Origin: Bryoerythrophyllum caledonicum | Taxonomy: Eukaryota; Streptophyta; Bryopsida; Pottiales; Pottiaceae | Direction of reading: 5' to 3' | DNA: 64,000 nucleotides | Assembly (NCBI GenBank): GCA_963971425.1 | Contig: OZ020519.1 | Location: 5,162,028-5,226,027 of the forward strand | Shown: in pieces, positions 30,839 through 44,094 of the stretch | Numbering within the stretch: position 1 is the stretch's first letter | Layout of the letters: each line of letters opens with the position of its first letter | Position numbers and translations under genes: made by a program | Notes under the pieces: generated by a model | Told to the model about the DNA's origin: nothing | What the model saw: the letters and a program-made list of their open reading frames with translations, nothing else | Database searches by the model: none

Positions 30839-33800
30839 GTGGTGATGTTTTCAGATTCTTTTTTCAATGAGATGCCAGAGTCCACTCAACATGATCAGGA
30901 GAAAGAAGGTATTGGTAATGACATCGGACTTACTTTAGTTTTATTCAATATTATATCAAAATCTCATGTGGTTTTCCATGATATTGCAAAAGTCGTGCCG
31001 TTGATAGAGACGGCAGACCTTGATTTGTAGGATCCTGACGAAAGTTTGAAGCCAATGTCCGCCTAAGAGCTTGGAAAGGAGATGGATGAACTGGTCATCA
31101 AAGAGCTCGTGAGCACTAACCTTGTGTTGGAGAGGCTCTGATTTAAACGAAGGCACAAATCAATGTTATATATTTCTCTTTGTAGAATGATTTCATAACC
31201 GGTAGTTCAACCCACTTTGAAGAATGATGTGATGGGTTTGGGTGTGCATTTTGTAAGCACGGGATATATGGATGGCTACGGTGTGTTCTACGTGGCTATG
31301 GAGGACAACAAGGGCAAGATGGTATGTGTCACCCAAGCCATTTCAGATTCCTGGAGTCCATTGTAGACTAAAGCAAATGAGCAATTCGAGATTGAGTTGG
31401 AGATGGATGAGGATTTAAAGCAGTTTTTTGGAAAATGTTCCATGTTTGGGATGGGAACCACAGATTACAAGCATGGATGCCAATAATCAACCAAGACCAT
31501 CTCAACAATGCTAAGTGGCATTATGCCGTGAAATCTATTATCTTTAATGTGGAGGGTCAAGTGGCTCCTCTACTAACAGCTCTTCACCAGGTTAGCTGGT
31601 ATGATTACCATTTGCTTTCAGCTAATTGGTTTAATTAAATTCTAATTCATGAAATTAAGCTGGAAGGAGGAACCAGAAATCTCACGTCACCATGAACCTT
31701 GTCCTTAAATTATATTGCATTCACGGCATTACTGGATAGCCGCTTCGACATTTTGAGTTGCTGGCGAGCAAGAACAAAGTTTCAACCGCCGAGGCAAAGC
31801 AAAAGTCCAAGGATAGAACATGGTATACCTTGACATTTAAGTCTCTAATTGCAATTCTTTATCAGGTATTCTTGCTCTTTTATATCATCTACTCAATATA
31901 TTTGCATTTTTCATCGATGTTCTAGTGGATGCTATTTCCTATTTCAATTGTTGGTGCGTTGATCGGGATGTCATTGACGGGGCACCGTGCTTGGTTTTGG
32001 AGCAAGAATTGGGGGAAGCAGCTGCTCATGCTAATTGGAAATTCAATGAGAAGTTTTCAGACGACTCTTTGTGGACTTCCGCCAAGTTTCATGAGTTCGT
32101 TTTAGCTGCAGTTGAGAAAGTGAAGGTTCAGCTAACATCCGAGTTCAAAAAGAAATTGCCAATTGCAAACCCCAAGCACACTTCCGAGTTTCTTCAACAA
32201 GTTCAAATCCACTATGAGGACCGCGAAGATGGTCCTGAGATGTCTAAAGAGAAGCTCTACTACCTCGCCACATCCGCCATGGTCTTTAGCATGAAGGTGA
32301 AATGGTTGGAGAGGTGGAACAAGCCATCTTCCCTTCGTGAACAAGTTCGATCTCCGAAGTCTAAGTTCCCAGACCATGACTTTCAAGAATGGCTTCACAA
32401 GGCCACATCGTGGGCTCAGGTAGAATCTGAATCACCATTTTTGGAGAGTGTTATTTCTTGGTGCTTCTACTTCTTACTGTTGTTTGCATGGTGATTGCAG
32501 CTTTCAGGGGAAACTCAATCTTTGTTTCAAGGGATATTATTTGACATGAAGGTTTCTATTGACTACTTTCCTGAGCATGGTATGCCGATCCAATTAATAC
32601 TCAAATACGTTGAACACATGCGCGTACAGCTCTGGGATATTGCCTTCCACAACGAATTCAAGGGGAAGGGAGTTCATAAGAATAATCCGCCCGAGAAGCA
32701 AGTGGGACTTAAGCAAGCCATCAACCGGACTCTCTACGGGTACTTCATGTACATTCTATTTCCGAGGAAGGTAATTTCTCGGACTCCACCATCCTTCTCC
32801 AATTACTTGTAGAAGACTAGTGCTATGTTCATGTTCACTGACGATATAATGAAGCCATGGAGGCGGGAGCATTGGAAGCGATGCGGTTGGTATTTGGATT
32901 GTCCCATTGAGAGGTCTCCTTCATTTGAAATCAAACTCCGGAACAGTGTCTAACCAGATCTATTGGGTACGAAAATGGCACTTCCGTCTGTCTCTACACA
33001 AGTTGCTGCCAAGAAGACCCGCGTCTCCAAGAGAAAGGTTGTCGCTGATGCTAAAGTCGTTGCTAAAGCAAAAGCAGAGCCGAAGGCCACCGCAAAGGCT
33101 GAGTTGGAGGTTGCAGTAGCAGAAGTGGCCAAAGCACTTGCTGCCGGAAAGGCGGAATTGGCCTCACAGCATGCTCAGCTGATCATTTTGGCCTCCACCG
33201 CCCATATTGATGACATTGAGATGTTAGATTCAAAGTCCTTAGTGGCGCCGCTGCAGTCTTGGAGGAGATCAAAGCGATCAGCACCCGAAGCTTCAGAGGC
33301 TTCGAGTCCCCTTTCACATAACTCTAACATGTTTATCATGATGATGAAGGCTGGGAGAACCTCGCTACCTCCACCTGCGAGTGTCATTGTAGACAACTCA
33401 TCAATCTCTATGACCATGGATTCTTTTTCTGACCAACATTCCACGCTTCTTGCCATGAATAAGTTCGTCTTCCAGATACTTAAGCTCATTAACTATGTCT
33501 CAATTTCAAGATATATCTATTTCCTTTCATGTACTTATTCATTGTTGCCACCTGCAAATAATAGGGTTGTTTTACAACTACAACTATAAATTATCCACTT
33601 CATTGTACCGAAACACCCAATGCCTTCGTTTCAAAACACTATTACTGACTAGTGCTTGTCCAGACGAGGAAGGAGGCTTGCGGTACAGGTCGGTCAGCTC
33701 ACTGTCCTCACAATGGATTCGACTTGATCTTGGCAGACATCCCTGACGGGATGTCGGTTCCATCCATCTTCAAGCATACGAATGACATTTCAACCTGGAA

Positions 33801-34980
33801 CGAGTATTTGATTCCGGCCGTAGAGAGCTTATTCGAGTTTTCGGATAACTTCCTCCACAAAAAGGGCGGGATGCTGATATTTTTGCCCGAGGTCCCCTCT
33901 ATCCGATCGGATGTGTTGTCTTATGCGGCGGATACGGTTTCAAAATCCTTAGAGTCTGGTGGGCAATAAACGACCTTCCCTTCACCTCGCACATTAATGC
34001 TTCGTTGAAGGTGCACTTTTGGATCCTCCTTACATTTCACATGTTTCATTTGTTGCTTTCATTGTATTTCTCATTCTAACCGTTCTCTACTGGATTCGAC
34101 GTGCTCTGCAATCGCAGTCGCGTAGGTTCCGTGTTTTGTTCTTTGTTCGACAGAACGTGGATGTTGCAAACTTTACGTTCAATAAGAACGACGCCCTCCC
34201 TAAGGTGGAAATGGGCGTGGAAGAATCCGATGTTCTTTTCAATTTCACCTCTGCCAAATCTCAATCCATGCAAGGACCCATTCAATGGAGGGGGCCATGT
34301 GAGAAGGACGCTACCTTCTTTCAAATGTTGATTGAGGCTTTATCACAGCCTCAAGCGGTTGTTCTAGATGCGTTGACCTCTTTGGGTGAATCTTCTTCAT
34401 ATCTTAAGCAAGATAGATAACTGTGGTCATAACTAGTTTTGTTCTTCCTTTGCAGGAAGTTATGTGTGCGCATGCGAGATGTCCGGCCGTCATTTCGTTG
34501 CTTTGGAAAGTGACACCGTTGTCTTCAACGAGAAGTTGAAGGTCCTATCATCGCCATCAGCCCATCCGACCATCCCAAGTGAGGCGCCTCTAATGGCAAC
34601 TCTCCTAGATGAAGACATTCCTAGGCGCAAGATCGTGAAACAAAATAGAATGAGTACATAAGTCCAAAGTTTTTAAATTTGAAATTCTCTGCCATTCTCT
34701 ATGAAGAATTCCCTAATTTCATGGCCTAATTTCTTTGTGGACTCTGCAGTCTGATTGCTAGGGCAGCTTCCCAACCAAAGATTTTTTTGCTGCCACTTTG
34801 GGCCGCACATGTTACCTACTTAATGGCGACTATCTCATCTCCACAAATTAATACCCGCAATCGGCAATACAATTTCCATGTGCTCCGTTTTCAAGATGTA
34901 GAAACAGACATCGAATTTCATGTCCCGCCCTCCTCCTCGGCCTCTAGTTCGTCTGCATCTGCGTGAGCACGCATTTTATT
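30839..34980 (+). pseudogene. Decayed gene: ParB-like motif plus N4/N6-type DNA methylase-like half
   Basis: Plus-strand coding blocks appear exon-like: 30,839-31,028; 31,220-31,360; 31,430-31,593, with FHVWDGNHRLQAW (DGNHR at 31,450-31,464, as in ParB/Srx-type domains); 31,925-32,419 and 32,501-32,769, both with good GT/AG borders but no known domain; 32,963-33,490, a Lys/Ala-rich linker; 33,652-33,969, with FDLILADIP where amino-methylases have D-P-P-Y/W; 34,115-34,420, with ALSQPQAVVLDALTSLGE; and 34,464-34,661, with GRHFVALESD, matching the gR-igiE segment after D-P-F-x-G-S-G-T. A final exon may lie near 34,755-34,980. Stops at 31,029, 31,063 and 32,810 and a frameshift near 33,950 argue for a pseudogene, or a gene with introns I have misread. 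The catalytic tetrad is not canonical. Confidence 0.45.
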
Positions 34981-36582
34981 CTCTTTTGATTCTTCCTTTA
35001 CTTTGGCGTATAAGAGCCGGTCTCTTTGTGAACGACCCTCCTCTTTTAGAACTTCCATATTTTGTTTTTATGTTATCAATTTCAATTTAGTCTTCTATTT
35101 GGTCAAGTACTGAATTTCCGCTTTTCCATAATTTATCGCACGACTGTCTCATTGGCCGCTAACATAAGTGATTCCGCTCCACTCTGGCTTGCAAAATGTA
35201 TATTTCTTTCTATCATCCTCACAACCAAATTTCCTACTACACTTCTTAGCTGCTCCTTGAGTGCTATAGCCTAAGATATCTTCATTCTATTGCATGATTT
35301 TCTGTAATCTTCCTTCATTTGGTGATCTCCATATCTTGAATTGTTGGAACGTAAAAGACAAGTACAAAACAACATATTCGCATTGTGAAATTTTTACCTA
35401 ACTTGTTGTATCTTCCATTGACAAAATACATCAACATGCAATCTCCATCACATACTTACTTGAGTTTCCATCAGTACCTTTCATCACTTCATATCGTTAG
35501 TACAACTAATCCTTTCCTGATTGGGAGGATATAAGTTGGTCTCGAGTTATCCTTAATCTCTATTCGAATAATAACCATGAAGAGTGTCGTTGTGAAATTT
35601 GAAGCTCATATACACGCTTGCTAAAGTGTAAGCACCCATGAAATATCATAATCTGATTTACAGTTTTGAGACTCATCCAATAGTAAGGAATACAATGAAC
35701 AACCTATGAGAAACACTAAAGTACTATGAGTTTCATGCCTTATGCTCTGTTTGGTTTCATTCAAATGCAACAAGATTAAATTTTAATGTTTGGAATTTTG
35801 ATTGAACCATGCCTCCTTTGAGATTGCAAATTTGTTTCTCAATTTTAAATTTTTGTCAATGCATGAAGACCATTGTTTTAGGCCATTTAAATTTACTAAG
35901 TATATCATGTACCAACAAGTTGAGCAATGTAAAAAATCAACAATGCTCTAGAATGAAGTTTACTTTACATATAATATGTCGCTGCAAATTTGTTTACCTA
36001 GCTTTGAATTTGACCAGTAATTTAATATACAAAAATCCTTGCTATCATCTCTTCTTTCATGAGCACTCTATTCTCCCAAGTCCACATTTTCCACTATGTA
36101 TATGGGGTATCTTTAATCATTATAATTTGTATCCCAAACCATTGCATGCTTTCTACAAGTTTTCTGAAATTTAGGTATTCTATTTATTACTAATATTTAA
36201 GATCATGCAACAGAACTAGGCATTACATTTCCATGAATGCTGATAAAATGTAAAAATCAACACAAAAATGGTTTTATATAAACATGATGCTGAAAATAGG
36301 GTTATTTATGCAACATCACTTATTGAAGAGAGTTTTGGGAATCCACGGCCATAGGGTTCCTACAACCCTCACCAAACTCATTCAACACCCCCTTCTTAAA
36401 AAATACCTCCCTAGGTACTTTGATGTACAAACAAATAAATCACATAATACTAGGAATCCACGGCTATAGGCCCTCTACCGTCACCTTTGGCTTTAATTTT
36501 TACTTTTTCATTTACATTATTTCCAACTTTATCAAGAACTTTTTCCAAAAATTGCCCAACTTTTTTGCTCTAGGCTCATCGC
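34981..36582. other. AT-rich intergenic stretch, no gene supported
   Basis: Several open frames of 60-120 codons on the plus strand have compositions driven by AT-rich DNA and no recognisable domain. A near-duplicated phrase ggaatccacggc(c/t)atagg occurs at 36,339 and 36,452, about 113 bp apart. Otherwise nothing is seen. Confidence 0.4.
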
Positions 36583-38313
36583 TCACGCCTCACCGCTCAC
36601 CACTTTGGGCACGCAAAATAGCTTCGTCCGCGCCCAGGTTGTGCTGAATTCCTCACGAAGCTGTCTAAGTTTTCCATCATCACAATCTGGAGTTCGATGA
36701 TGGCATCTACAATCTTGCAGATATGTAAATATCTTTTTCAGCATTGTCCTATGTACCCTCTCAGGATCTTTGGTAAGGAGAATTGCAATAGGGTTCCCAA
36801 GCGTAGAGTTGGTACCAGAACAATCTACATGAAGGAATTTGGCACTTAGAAGGACGTCTTCTTGAAAACAATATTGAACCATCTCTTCAATAGGTTGGGT
36901 CGTGAATATACTCCAGCAAATATGCTTGTCATTGACGATAGCCCGATTAAGCACATGCTCAATTTTCCAGAAGACGTCCTTCTACTTCCATCATGGTCCC
37001 ACAATCAAGAAAGGATTTGGTACTAGTGGAGGAATTGTTGCCATATCTCTCTGACCTTCATCTATTTTCGGGTGGTCTAGTGCAGTACCGGGCCGAACAT
37101 CCCTCGGGTCGGGAGATGTTCTATAATGATCAGAAGAATTCTTGTCAATCTACGGTTAGCTGGAACGCAATCCAGGCCTCTAAGAATCTCCGCTCTTAAT
37201 ACCGTTGGGAATTCTAGATCTCTATTACACTTTAGATTGGATAGAGCTAAACTTTATTGATTGACCACAGCTTAATTTTGTAATATTTGTTGGATCATTT
37301 TTTGTGTATATATATTTTTTGATAATACATATCAAGATGTTTCACCGCTTTGTTTGTTGTGCGGATTGGAATTCTACTACTGATTGTTTTGAATTATTGG
37401 AATTCTCATCTATTGTTCTGAGGTATGTGAGCGTCACTTTGGTTGAAAATTCTATAGGACCGTGATTGTCGGGCATCCATGGATTCCTTGCTAGACCTAG
37501 AGGAGTTTGCTCTTTCCCTTCGAAGTAAAGGGCTTCTATTGCACTCTGCAGCAACTGCGTAGTCAACCATGGATTATTCGACCATGGCAGTGGACGAGGG
37601 AGTGGTTGAAAGCCCTGTTGTTTGGGAGTCAATTCATGATAGGATCAACTCCCCTTAGCCATAGCGGCCTAGTTTAGTTCTAGGGTCTCCGCGTCTGAAT
37701 TTGGATAATTGTACTCCTGCAAAGCATATTCTTTATGATGGTTTGAGGGATGCTCCTTACCCACGCTCGCTAACGGTGCGTTTTATGCTCACCTCCTAGT
37801 TATTGCACTATTGAGTCGTTTTTTGCCTAGGCAATCTTCATTCGTTGTTGAGTTTCATTGCAATCATGTAATTTAGCTTCATTCAAGCTCATTTTTATTT
37901 GGATGGATGATAAATGTGCTCTGTGAATGTACCCTTCAACATTTTAGCTCCATTCGACCTAATGTGCACTTCGATGGATCTTAATGTTACGGTTTTCATG
38001 TGTGCCGTATAGGAGTATTCGACCTAATGTGTATTTGTTTGGATTGTACGTGGCACCTGTTGTGCGGGAACCATTTGCAAAACGTCTCTGCCCCCACATT
38101 CTCTCAGAAAATACTCCTGGAAACAAATGGTCTCCTTTAGATCCCACCCGCTGCCACTCGCTGCCCAAATCAAACATTGATGAGGTGCATAGGCGGGGTT
38201 TGCAGCGTCTTCTAGACAGTCCATTAATGCAAGAGAATAGCGCAACATGGACTTGGCAACGTCAAAGGGCTTTTTTGAAGACGCGTATAGAGGCTTATGG
38301 AGGAACTCTCTAG
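36583..38313. other. Coding-looking fragments of unknown identity
   Basis: Three stretches look more coding-like than their AT-rich surroundings: minus 36,954-36,583 (123 codons, with a Cys/His-rich CRCHHRTPDCDD segment), plus 36,993-37,199 (68 codons), and plus 37,984-38,313 (110 codons, ending RAFLKTRIEAYGGTL). A plus frame near 37,480-37,660 (MDSLLDLEEFALSLRSKG) has one stop. No family is recognised. They could be exons of one or two decayed genes or unclassified transposon parts. The complementary pair gaaggacgtcttcttg at 36,849 and gaagacgtccttctac at 36,971 forms a 16 bp imperfect inverted repeat. Confidence 0.3.
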
Positions 38314-38694
38314 ACAATTTAATTAGAGATAGGACGATTGTGTTTTACCTAGGGATAAATGAGTGTTGTGCATGACTTTCTTTCATGAAGTTTTAAATAA
38401 AGCTTGGATTAATGGTATATGCCTCTATTACCATTACCAATTTTTTGGACATTTGGCTAATTAAGTCCCTCCATGGAATAAAATATAGTATTCTCAATAC
38501 ATTGTCTTTATGCTTTGCACCTACAAATGTCTATATATATATTGATATTTCAAAGAGCATATATCTTCAAAGTCATGGAAATCTCTCAATATAACAAATA
38601 TGGTGTTATGCACGCAAAGTCCCACAATGAAGGTCAAGGTTGTGGATCTAGCGCCGCCGCCGCCGTTGGTAACCCTAGTTGATGAATTTGGCAA

Positions 38695-39533
38695 GGGTGT
38701 GCAGCCGCACACCTTTAAGATTTTTTAGAAGATAAACGCACAAAAAACTTATTTGATACCCTATATCCCTACTCCGATATCGTCTCGTAGCACATACTTT
38801 GGGCACACACAATTGAGCACACCAAGCTTGATGTTTACACCAGATTGTGCACACCTCGATGTGCATAGACGTGAAGCTCACGTCTGCGAAGCTTACCTAT
38901 GAGTGATCTCGTCCCAAAGCTCACATGATCTTGTCCCAAAGCTCACGTGCGAGACGAGATGAGATCACATGAGACTCAAAGCGTCCTTTAGCGACCTCTA
39001 GCGAGCTTGCAAGCAAGCTTCGGGATCCTGAGAGGACCGAGCTTTAGTGCATAGACAAGATGAGATCATCTGCAAGTGATCTCGTTCGGAAGCTCAAGTC
39101 TGCGCCGTGGCGTGCACACCTGCAATGGTGAAGCTGACCTTTGCACAGATGTAAAGTTGCAATCTGTGAACTGGAGCTCAACCTGCGACTGAAGTATGTG
39201 AAGTGGGTGAAGTAGGGTTTGCAATCTCCGACCTCGACGTGTGACCTCGATCAGAGACTTCAACTGTCGCAGCTCCATCTCGGCGAAGTGCCTATTTGTT
39301 GCTTGATGGCGTCGTCATGGTCGCTTTAATCTGCTTGGCCGGATCTAAATTAACCATCATAAAGCATCCAGGGCGGGGGAGGGCAGCGTGAACAAAAGCT
39401 ACTATTGGGCTTCTGAGCGTCCTCTACCTACGACCTCAATCTGCAATCTGCGATCTGCAAAGTGAAGTACGTAAAGTACGGTTTGGTTTGGAAGGTAGGC
39501 TTGCTGCTCTAAGGATATGCGGCTGCACACTCC
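38695..39533. mobile_element. Putative non-autonomous DNA element with TIRs
   Basis: The left end GGGTGTGCAGCCGCACACC (38,695) and the right end TGCGGCTGCACACTCC (39,533) are inverted matches of about 16-24 bp, enclosing 839 bp without coding capacity. Each terminus is itself a palindrome (gtgtgc-agcc-gcacac). Internally there are repeated gcaatctgcgacct-like words and many gatctcgtc/gagatc words. No clear target duplication was found, so superfamily is unknown. Confidence 0.4.
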
Positions 39534-40787
39534 ATGGACACCCAATTTTGGCCTGATTTTGCACAATATACCCAGACTACGCCGTCTTCCGCATGGCGGT
39601 TTCAATTAAATGCTTACCTATCCTCTTTCCAAAGTGATGCTCACATATTTGAGCTTCAGCGTGGATCGATGAGAGCACCATGAACTTTGTCAAATAAAAA
39701 TTTCAGTGACTGAATCTGTGTATCAAGTAATCTTGTGAATTTTGGTGACTACTTCCAAATTTGTAGAAGCATGTACAATGATCTGACTTCACTTCTAAAG
39801 AATGTGCCACGAAGGGTAGTATGCATCAAATGCTCCACATAACACTACATGCATTGATAAAAGCAGCAAAGTTTTGGTTTTTGACAATCAAATCTTGAAG
39901 CCGTTAAGTTGTGCAACATTGAAAGCACCGTCTTTGTCACGATCACAACATATTAAAATCTTCTTATGATGATATGCATTTTAAATATTTACTAGGTTAA
40001 ATAACTTCTTTTGGAATCTACATGGTACGTTTTGATTACAATCACTTTCATATTGGCATTGCATTACAGTGGAATATTATGAAATCATATAATAATACAA
40101 AATGTGTATCTATAGAATGTAAATACATGATTGTTACAATCATAGAAGGAAAAAAAATCAAATTAGTAATTATGTCTTCTCTGTAAGCCCAAGGAGATAG
40201 AGAATATTTATAATTTATGTGCACATGAAGAAGCCAATGTTTAATGCAAGAGACATGGAAATCACATATTAGGTTATCACTCTAAGACATGTATTGTGCC
40301 TAGGTTCGGCTTCACAGGGTATCACTTGTTTTTTTTACATAGAGAGAATTTTGTCGGGGTTGTACTTCTAAATGTTGGAACCTAGCCTTAGGTAATTTAA
40401 ACCTTTAGGTGTGGTAACCAAAAATTAGTTCTTTATTGTATCTTTAGAACATCATTGAATGTCACTTATAAGTGTTGTAAGACTTTTTTCAAATTAGATA
40501 CGCACATCCTTTACTATAACAGAATATGAAGTTGAGATGTAAATTCAATTTGTCTTCTTTAATGAAACCCATTATGCTAGATTTATTTAGTCACTTCATT
40601 TCCCATTAAATCATCATCAAAGATTTAGAACTTTGCCTTGGTAAAGTAGTCAAATACATACCATCACTTTAACACCTTGTCTATCTATCATTTCAAATGC
40701 AAAGTGTACATCACAAAATCAATTTATCAATTTATGATTTAATTCATTCAATTTGAATTCAAATTAATTCAATATTACTCTAAAATT
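39534..40787. other. AT-rich intergenic stretch, no gene supported
   Basis: No open frame with recognisable content, no terminal repeats and no RNA gene are apparent between the inverted-repeat element and the 50 bp minisatellite. AT content rises from about 39,700 onwards. Confidence 0.4.
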
Positions 40788-41170
40788 GTGCCACATGTGC
40801 CACATGGCATCTACTGCCACTATGTCACATTCACCTTGTGCGGCATGTGCGACATGGCATTCACCCTGTGCCACATGAACGACATCACATCCACTGCAAC
40901 TATGTGACATTTGCCATGTGCCACATGTGCGACATCGCATCCACTGCCACTATGTGACATTTGCCATGTGCCACATGTGCGACATCGCATCCACTGCCAC
41001 TATGTGACATTTGCCAAGTGTCACATGTGCCACATCGCATCCACTGCAACTATGTGACATTTGCCATGTGCCACATGTGCGACATCGCATCCACTGCCAC
41101 TTTGTGACATTTGCCATGTGCCACATGTGCCACATTGCATCCACTACCACTATGTCACATTCACCCTCAC
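40788..41170. repeat. 50 bp minisatellite, about seven units
   Basis: The word tatgtgacat starts at 40,901, 40,951, 41,001, 41,051 and (as tttgtgacat) 41,101, an exact 50 bp period, with more diverged or truncated units on either side (tatgtcacat at 40,821 and 41,151). Each unit contains two to three copies of a (g/c)ccacatg(tg) sub-motif, so a shorter ancestral repeat is likely. Open frames rich in His/Cys/Met across it are artefacts. Confidence 0.9.
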
Positions 41171-43259
41171 TTCAACCATGTGCTTACGTAAAAAGTAATT
41201 AAAATGTCATAAATATGGTGGGGCAGGAAAGGTTCCCACACTTCTTACAAATCTTTAACATTTGAAAGGAATACTAAACAACATTTGCAAACCTTTACCG
41301 CCTTGTGTGGCAAATTTTTGCACCACAGACCATGATTTTGTAATTTTAATTTAGTAAAGATTATGTTCGGTATGTGCTCACCAAATTGAAGTAGAAGAGC
41401 ATTACAAGATTTCTCTTAAAATCTTGCAATGCAAGTATGTGTCAAAAGTCAACAATATACTAACAAATTTTGTATATAGCATATTCTTCTCATATTTTAA
41501 AAACTCCAAAATCCCCATGGTAGATGCAAAGATATCCATTTCCTTTCCAAGAGGGGAAAAAACTATAAAATTGGGCTAAACCTCTCATATCTATTGAATA
41601 TAGAGTTATTCAAAGTTTTGTTGCGCAATTTGTCACATGTCTCCAAAAATTGTTTGAAACTAAATTTGAACCGTATGCCGGATTTCTACAAAAAAATTAT
41701 GTTAAAGGGAAGCTATTAACAAAACTGTCCACTCATTAAATTCATGCCAAAATTTGAGATTGTAGGACTCTATCCAAAGTCAATTTGTTCCTTAAGGAGA
41801 CAATTGTCCTTTAGGAGTTAAGCGCCTCCATTTCCGCTCTATACACCGCTATTGCCATTATCTCTTACATTCACTTTCTAATAAAGATTGTACAAACAAA
41901 GAAAGCCAACTATCAGCAACCATTTCAATACTCACAAAATATAGAATAAAAGAAAAAATAAGCTACGGCACCAACCAAAACCTGTAACCGACCCCCATAA
42001 ATTTGAGGTACAATATGCTATTAGTCAAGACCCCTACTTTTGGTCGCCGTTGTAGGCGGTATCTAATGGCAAGGTAGAAGTCCACTAAGGTTACTCACTT
42101 TTGGGCAAAAAAATATATACTCTCTAGTATATTTAATTTGGATCCCTTTGTAAAATCGTTCTTGAATGTAAACCGTCCATTGAGAAAATCTAAAGAAATC
42201 GTGACAATCAAATTGTTAGATGAACATAAGATATTTTGGGCAAGGTTCTGATTTTTTGGACTTTGTGTTGTTCAGACCACATGTCATTCTGTAGGTGGCC
42301 CAACCCTTATCGAAGATCAATATATTGCATGTTGCGTAGGCTAATAATATACCAAAGCATATTGCGCAATATATATGTTCAATGAGGGCATAAAAAATTT
42401 AGGTTTTGAAGAAAATAATGGAAAAGAAAGTTTTTTTTGAAAATGACTTACATACCAACATAGATTTTTGTATGCTGGAGAAGTTGGGATAATAATTTGG
42501 ATCAAAAATCAACATTAATATCTAATTTAGACTTCATGAAAAAATAGCCTATTTTTCACCGATAAAAATCATATTAAGTTTCCAATCTAGAATTTTGATT
42601 CATAATGCATGAACACATTATGGTATAGATGTGTGCCAAAATTTTCAAAGTATTTTATCTCCTGAAACTCTCAATAAAAGTATATTTGTCCAATTTTATA
42701 TACCTATGAGAAGTATGTAGTAATGAAAGATATATTTCTCTTTGCCAAACCAAAAGCTGGAACTTTAAATTCTTAAGATTCTTGTATTGTTATTGAAGTT
42801 GCCAATCATGTTCTATTAGAAAAATTCCAAATTTAAACCCACATTGACACTAGGGAGCAAGAGAAGGTTTGTGACTCGTTCATACACCCTTCGTGACGGG
42901 CTTTTCATACTAGCTTAGTTGACTTACACCAAGCAGCCACCGACTAAAATGGCATCACACTTTGCAAATTCATAACTAATTCACATTTCATCGGAAAAAT
43001 ATGAAATCACTTGGGTTGAAATTGTGATTCTGTTGGCTGTGACTGAAAATAAATGTATACTTCTTTCCTCTCGGGTTACCTTATATTAACACTACAAGCA
43101 ACCTTGATGCTCCTCACTCAAAAAGTGTCGCCCTTCACTTACATAGAATGTGGAAAAGGGTGTTTTTTCTTGTTTTTTGTGACCCGACTGATTCACGAGC
43201 TTCTAAAATACTTGAAATTGTAAGTGAGGGGCGACAGGGTTGCTAGTTGAGCAACATGT
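41171..43259. other. AT-rich intergenic stretch, no gene supported
   Basis: Two kilobases of AT-rich DNA without a supported reading frame, tRNA or terminal repeat. Several phrases resemble other intergenic stretches of the window only in composition. From 43,200 the G+C content rises sharply toward the candidate gene at 43.5 kb. Confidence 0.4.
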
Positions 43260-43530
43260 TTGCAACTGACCAGGAACCTCAGAAGTGGTTCCAAGAATTT
43301 GCGGGTGAGGGAAGGGCCAGGCCACGCCATGCAGCACCATGATCGTTGCAGCAAGATTCCCTGCGCACATCACATCATCTTCAACACCAGTACCAGGCCC
43401 CCATCACACCACACCTCTCCCACACGATCTCTCATGATGAGCGCCGCGCGCGACATCGCAAGTCTGAGAGCGCTCCTCCAGCTGATCGCCTCCCAGTGCA
43501 GCCAGCTCGCGAGAGCTAGCTCGATCGGTC

Positions 43531-44064
43531 ATGGAGCGCCCCAACGGAGCCGGCAGTCCAGGCACAGCGTGCAATATGACTCACCATCTCGGGTACGTGA
43601 TCACGCTCGAGCCCGCGCGCACACCTTCTGCACTTGCGCCCGCGTGCCACATCCGGGCCCCGAAGTGGACCCCTCGCACCTCCGCTGCCTCCAAGTACGC
43701 GCCTTTCGTGTTCATCAAGAGGAAGTACACGAGCGAGGACGAAGAGAGCGGGGATGAGGACGCGCCTGGTCATGTGCCTGCTGCTGCGGCCACACCTGGT
43801 CTCTCCAAGGCTTTGCTCAGTGAGGTTCCGGCTGCAGCTGAAGTGGGAGGTGGGCGACGGGAGCAGGTCACGTCGCCTCCGCCTTTGGTCACCTACCAAC
43901 GTCGCATGGCCAGGCATCGACCGCGTTTCGAAGCCAGGCATCGACCGCGTTTCGAAGCCAGGCATCGACCGCGTTTCAAGTCACTTGTGAGTGGTGGCTT
44001 CCATAGCTTTGCTTGCCAGAGGTGGTGTAGGCTAAATGACTGGTTCTTGCTTAGGAAGCTCTGA
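43531..44064 (+). CDS. Hypothetical GC-rich ORF with RHRPRFEA repeats
   Basis: A 177-codon open frame in a G+C-rich island starting about 43,270. It contains a short basic-acidic segment (FVFIKRKYTSEDEESGDEDA), an Ala/Pro-rich stretch, and three tandem RHRPRFEA octapeptides near 43,909-43,980, followed by a Cys/Trp-rich tail. An overlapping open frame (43,260-43,757) in another phase could be an upstream exon or a shadow. No family is recognised. The ...EESGDEDAPGHV... text recurs in inverted orientation at 44,134-43,990, so part of the ORF has been copied. It could be a first exon of a gene continuing past 44,300. Confidence 0.3.
   Translation: MERPNGAGSPGTACNMTHHLGYVITLEPARTPSALAPACHIRAPKWTPRTSAASKYAPFVFIKRKYTSEDEESGDEDAPGHVPAAAATPGLSKALLSEVPAAAEVGGGRREQVTSPPPLVTYQRRMARHRPRFEARHRPRFEARHRPRFKSLVSGGFHSFACQRWCRLNDWFLLRKL
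43909..43980 (+). repeat. Three tandem 24 bp repeats
   Basis: Units at 43,909, 43,933 and 43,957 read gccaggcatcgaccgcgttt plus cgaa/cgaa/caag. The period is a multiple of three, so an open frame is kept on both strands. The near-identity of the units indicates recent expansion. Confidence 0.95.
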
Positions 44065-44094
44065 TTTCGCTTGAATAACTGGATCATTGGCAGC

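Noticed and set aside
30839-34980. Calling this an active 6mA or 4mC methyltransferase gene
   Set aside because: The catalytic D-P-P-Y/W and D-P-F-x-G-S-G motifs are non-canonical and stops and a frameshift are visible; only a remote resemblance is claimed.
40950-41202. His/Cys/Trp-rich frames on both strands
   Set aside because: They lie in the 50 bp minisatellite and reflect its repeats, not a protein.
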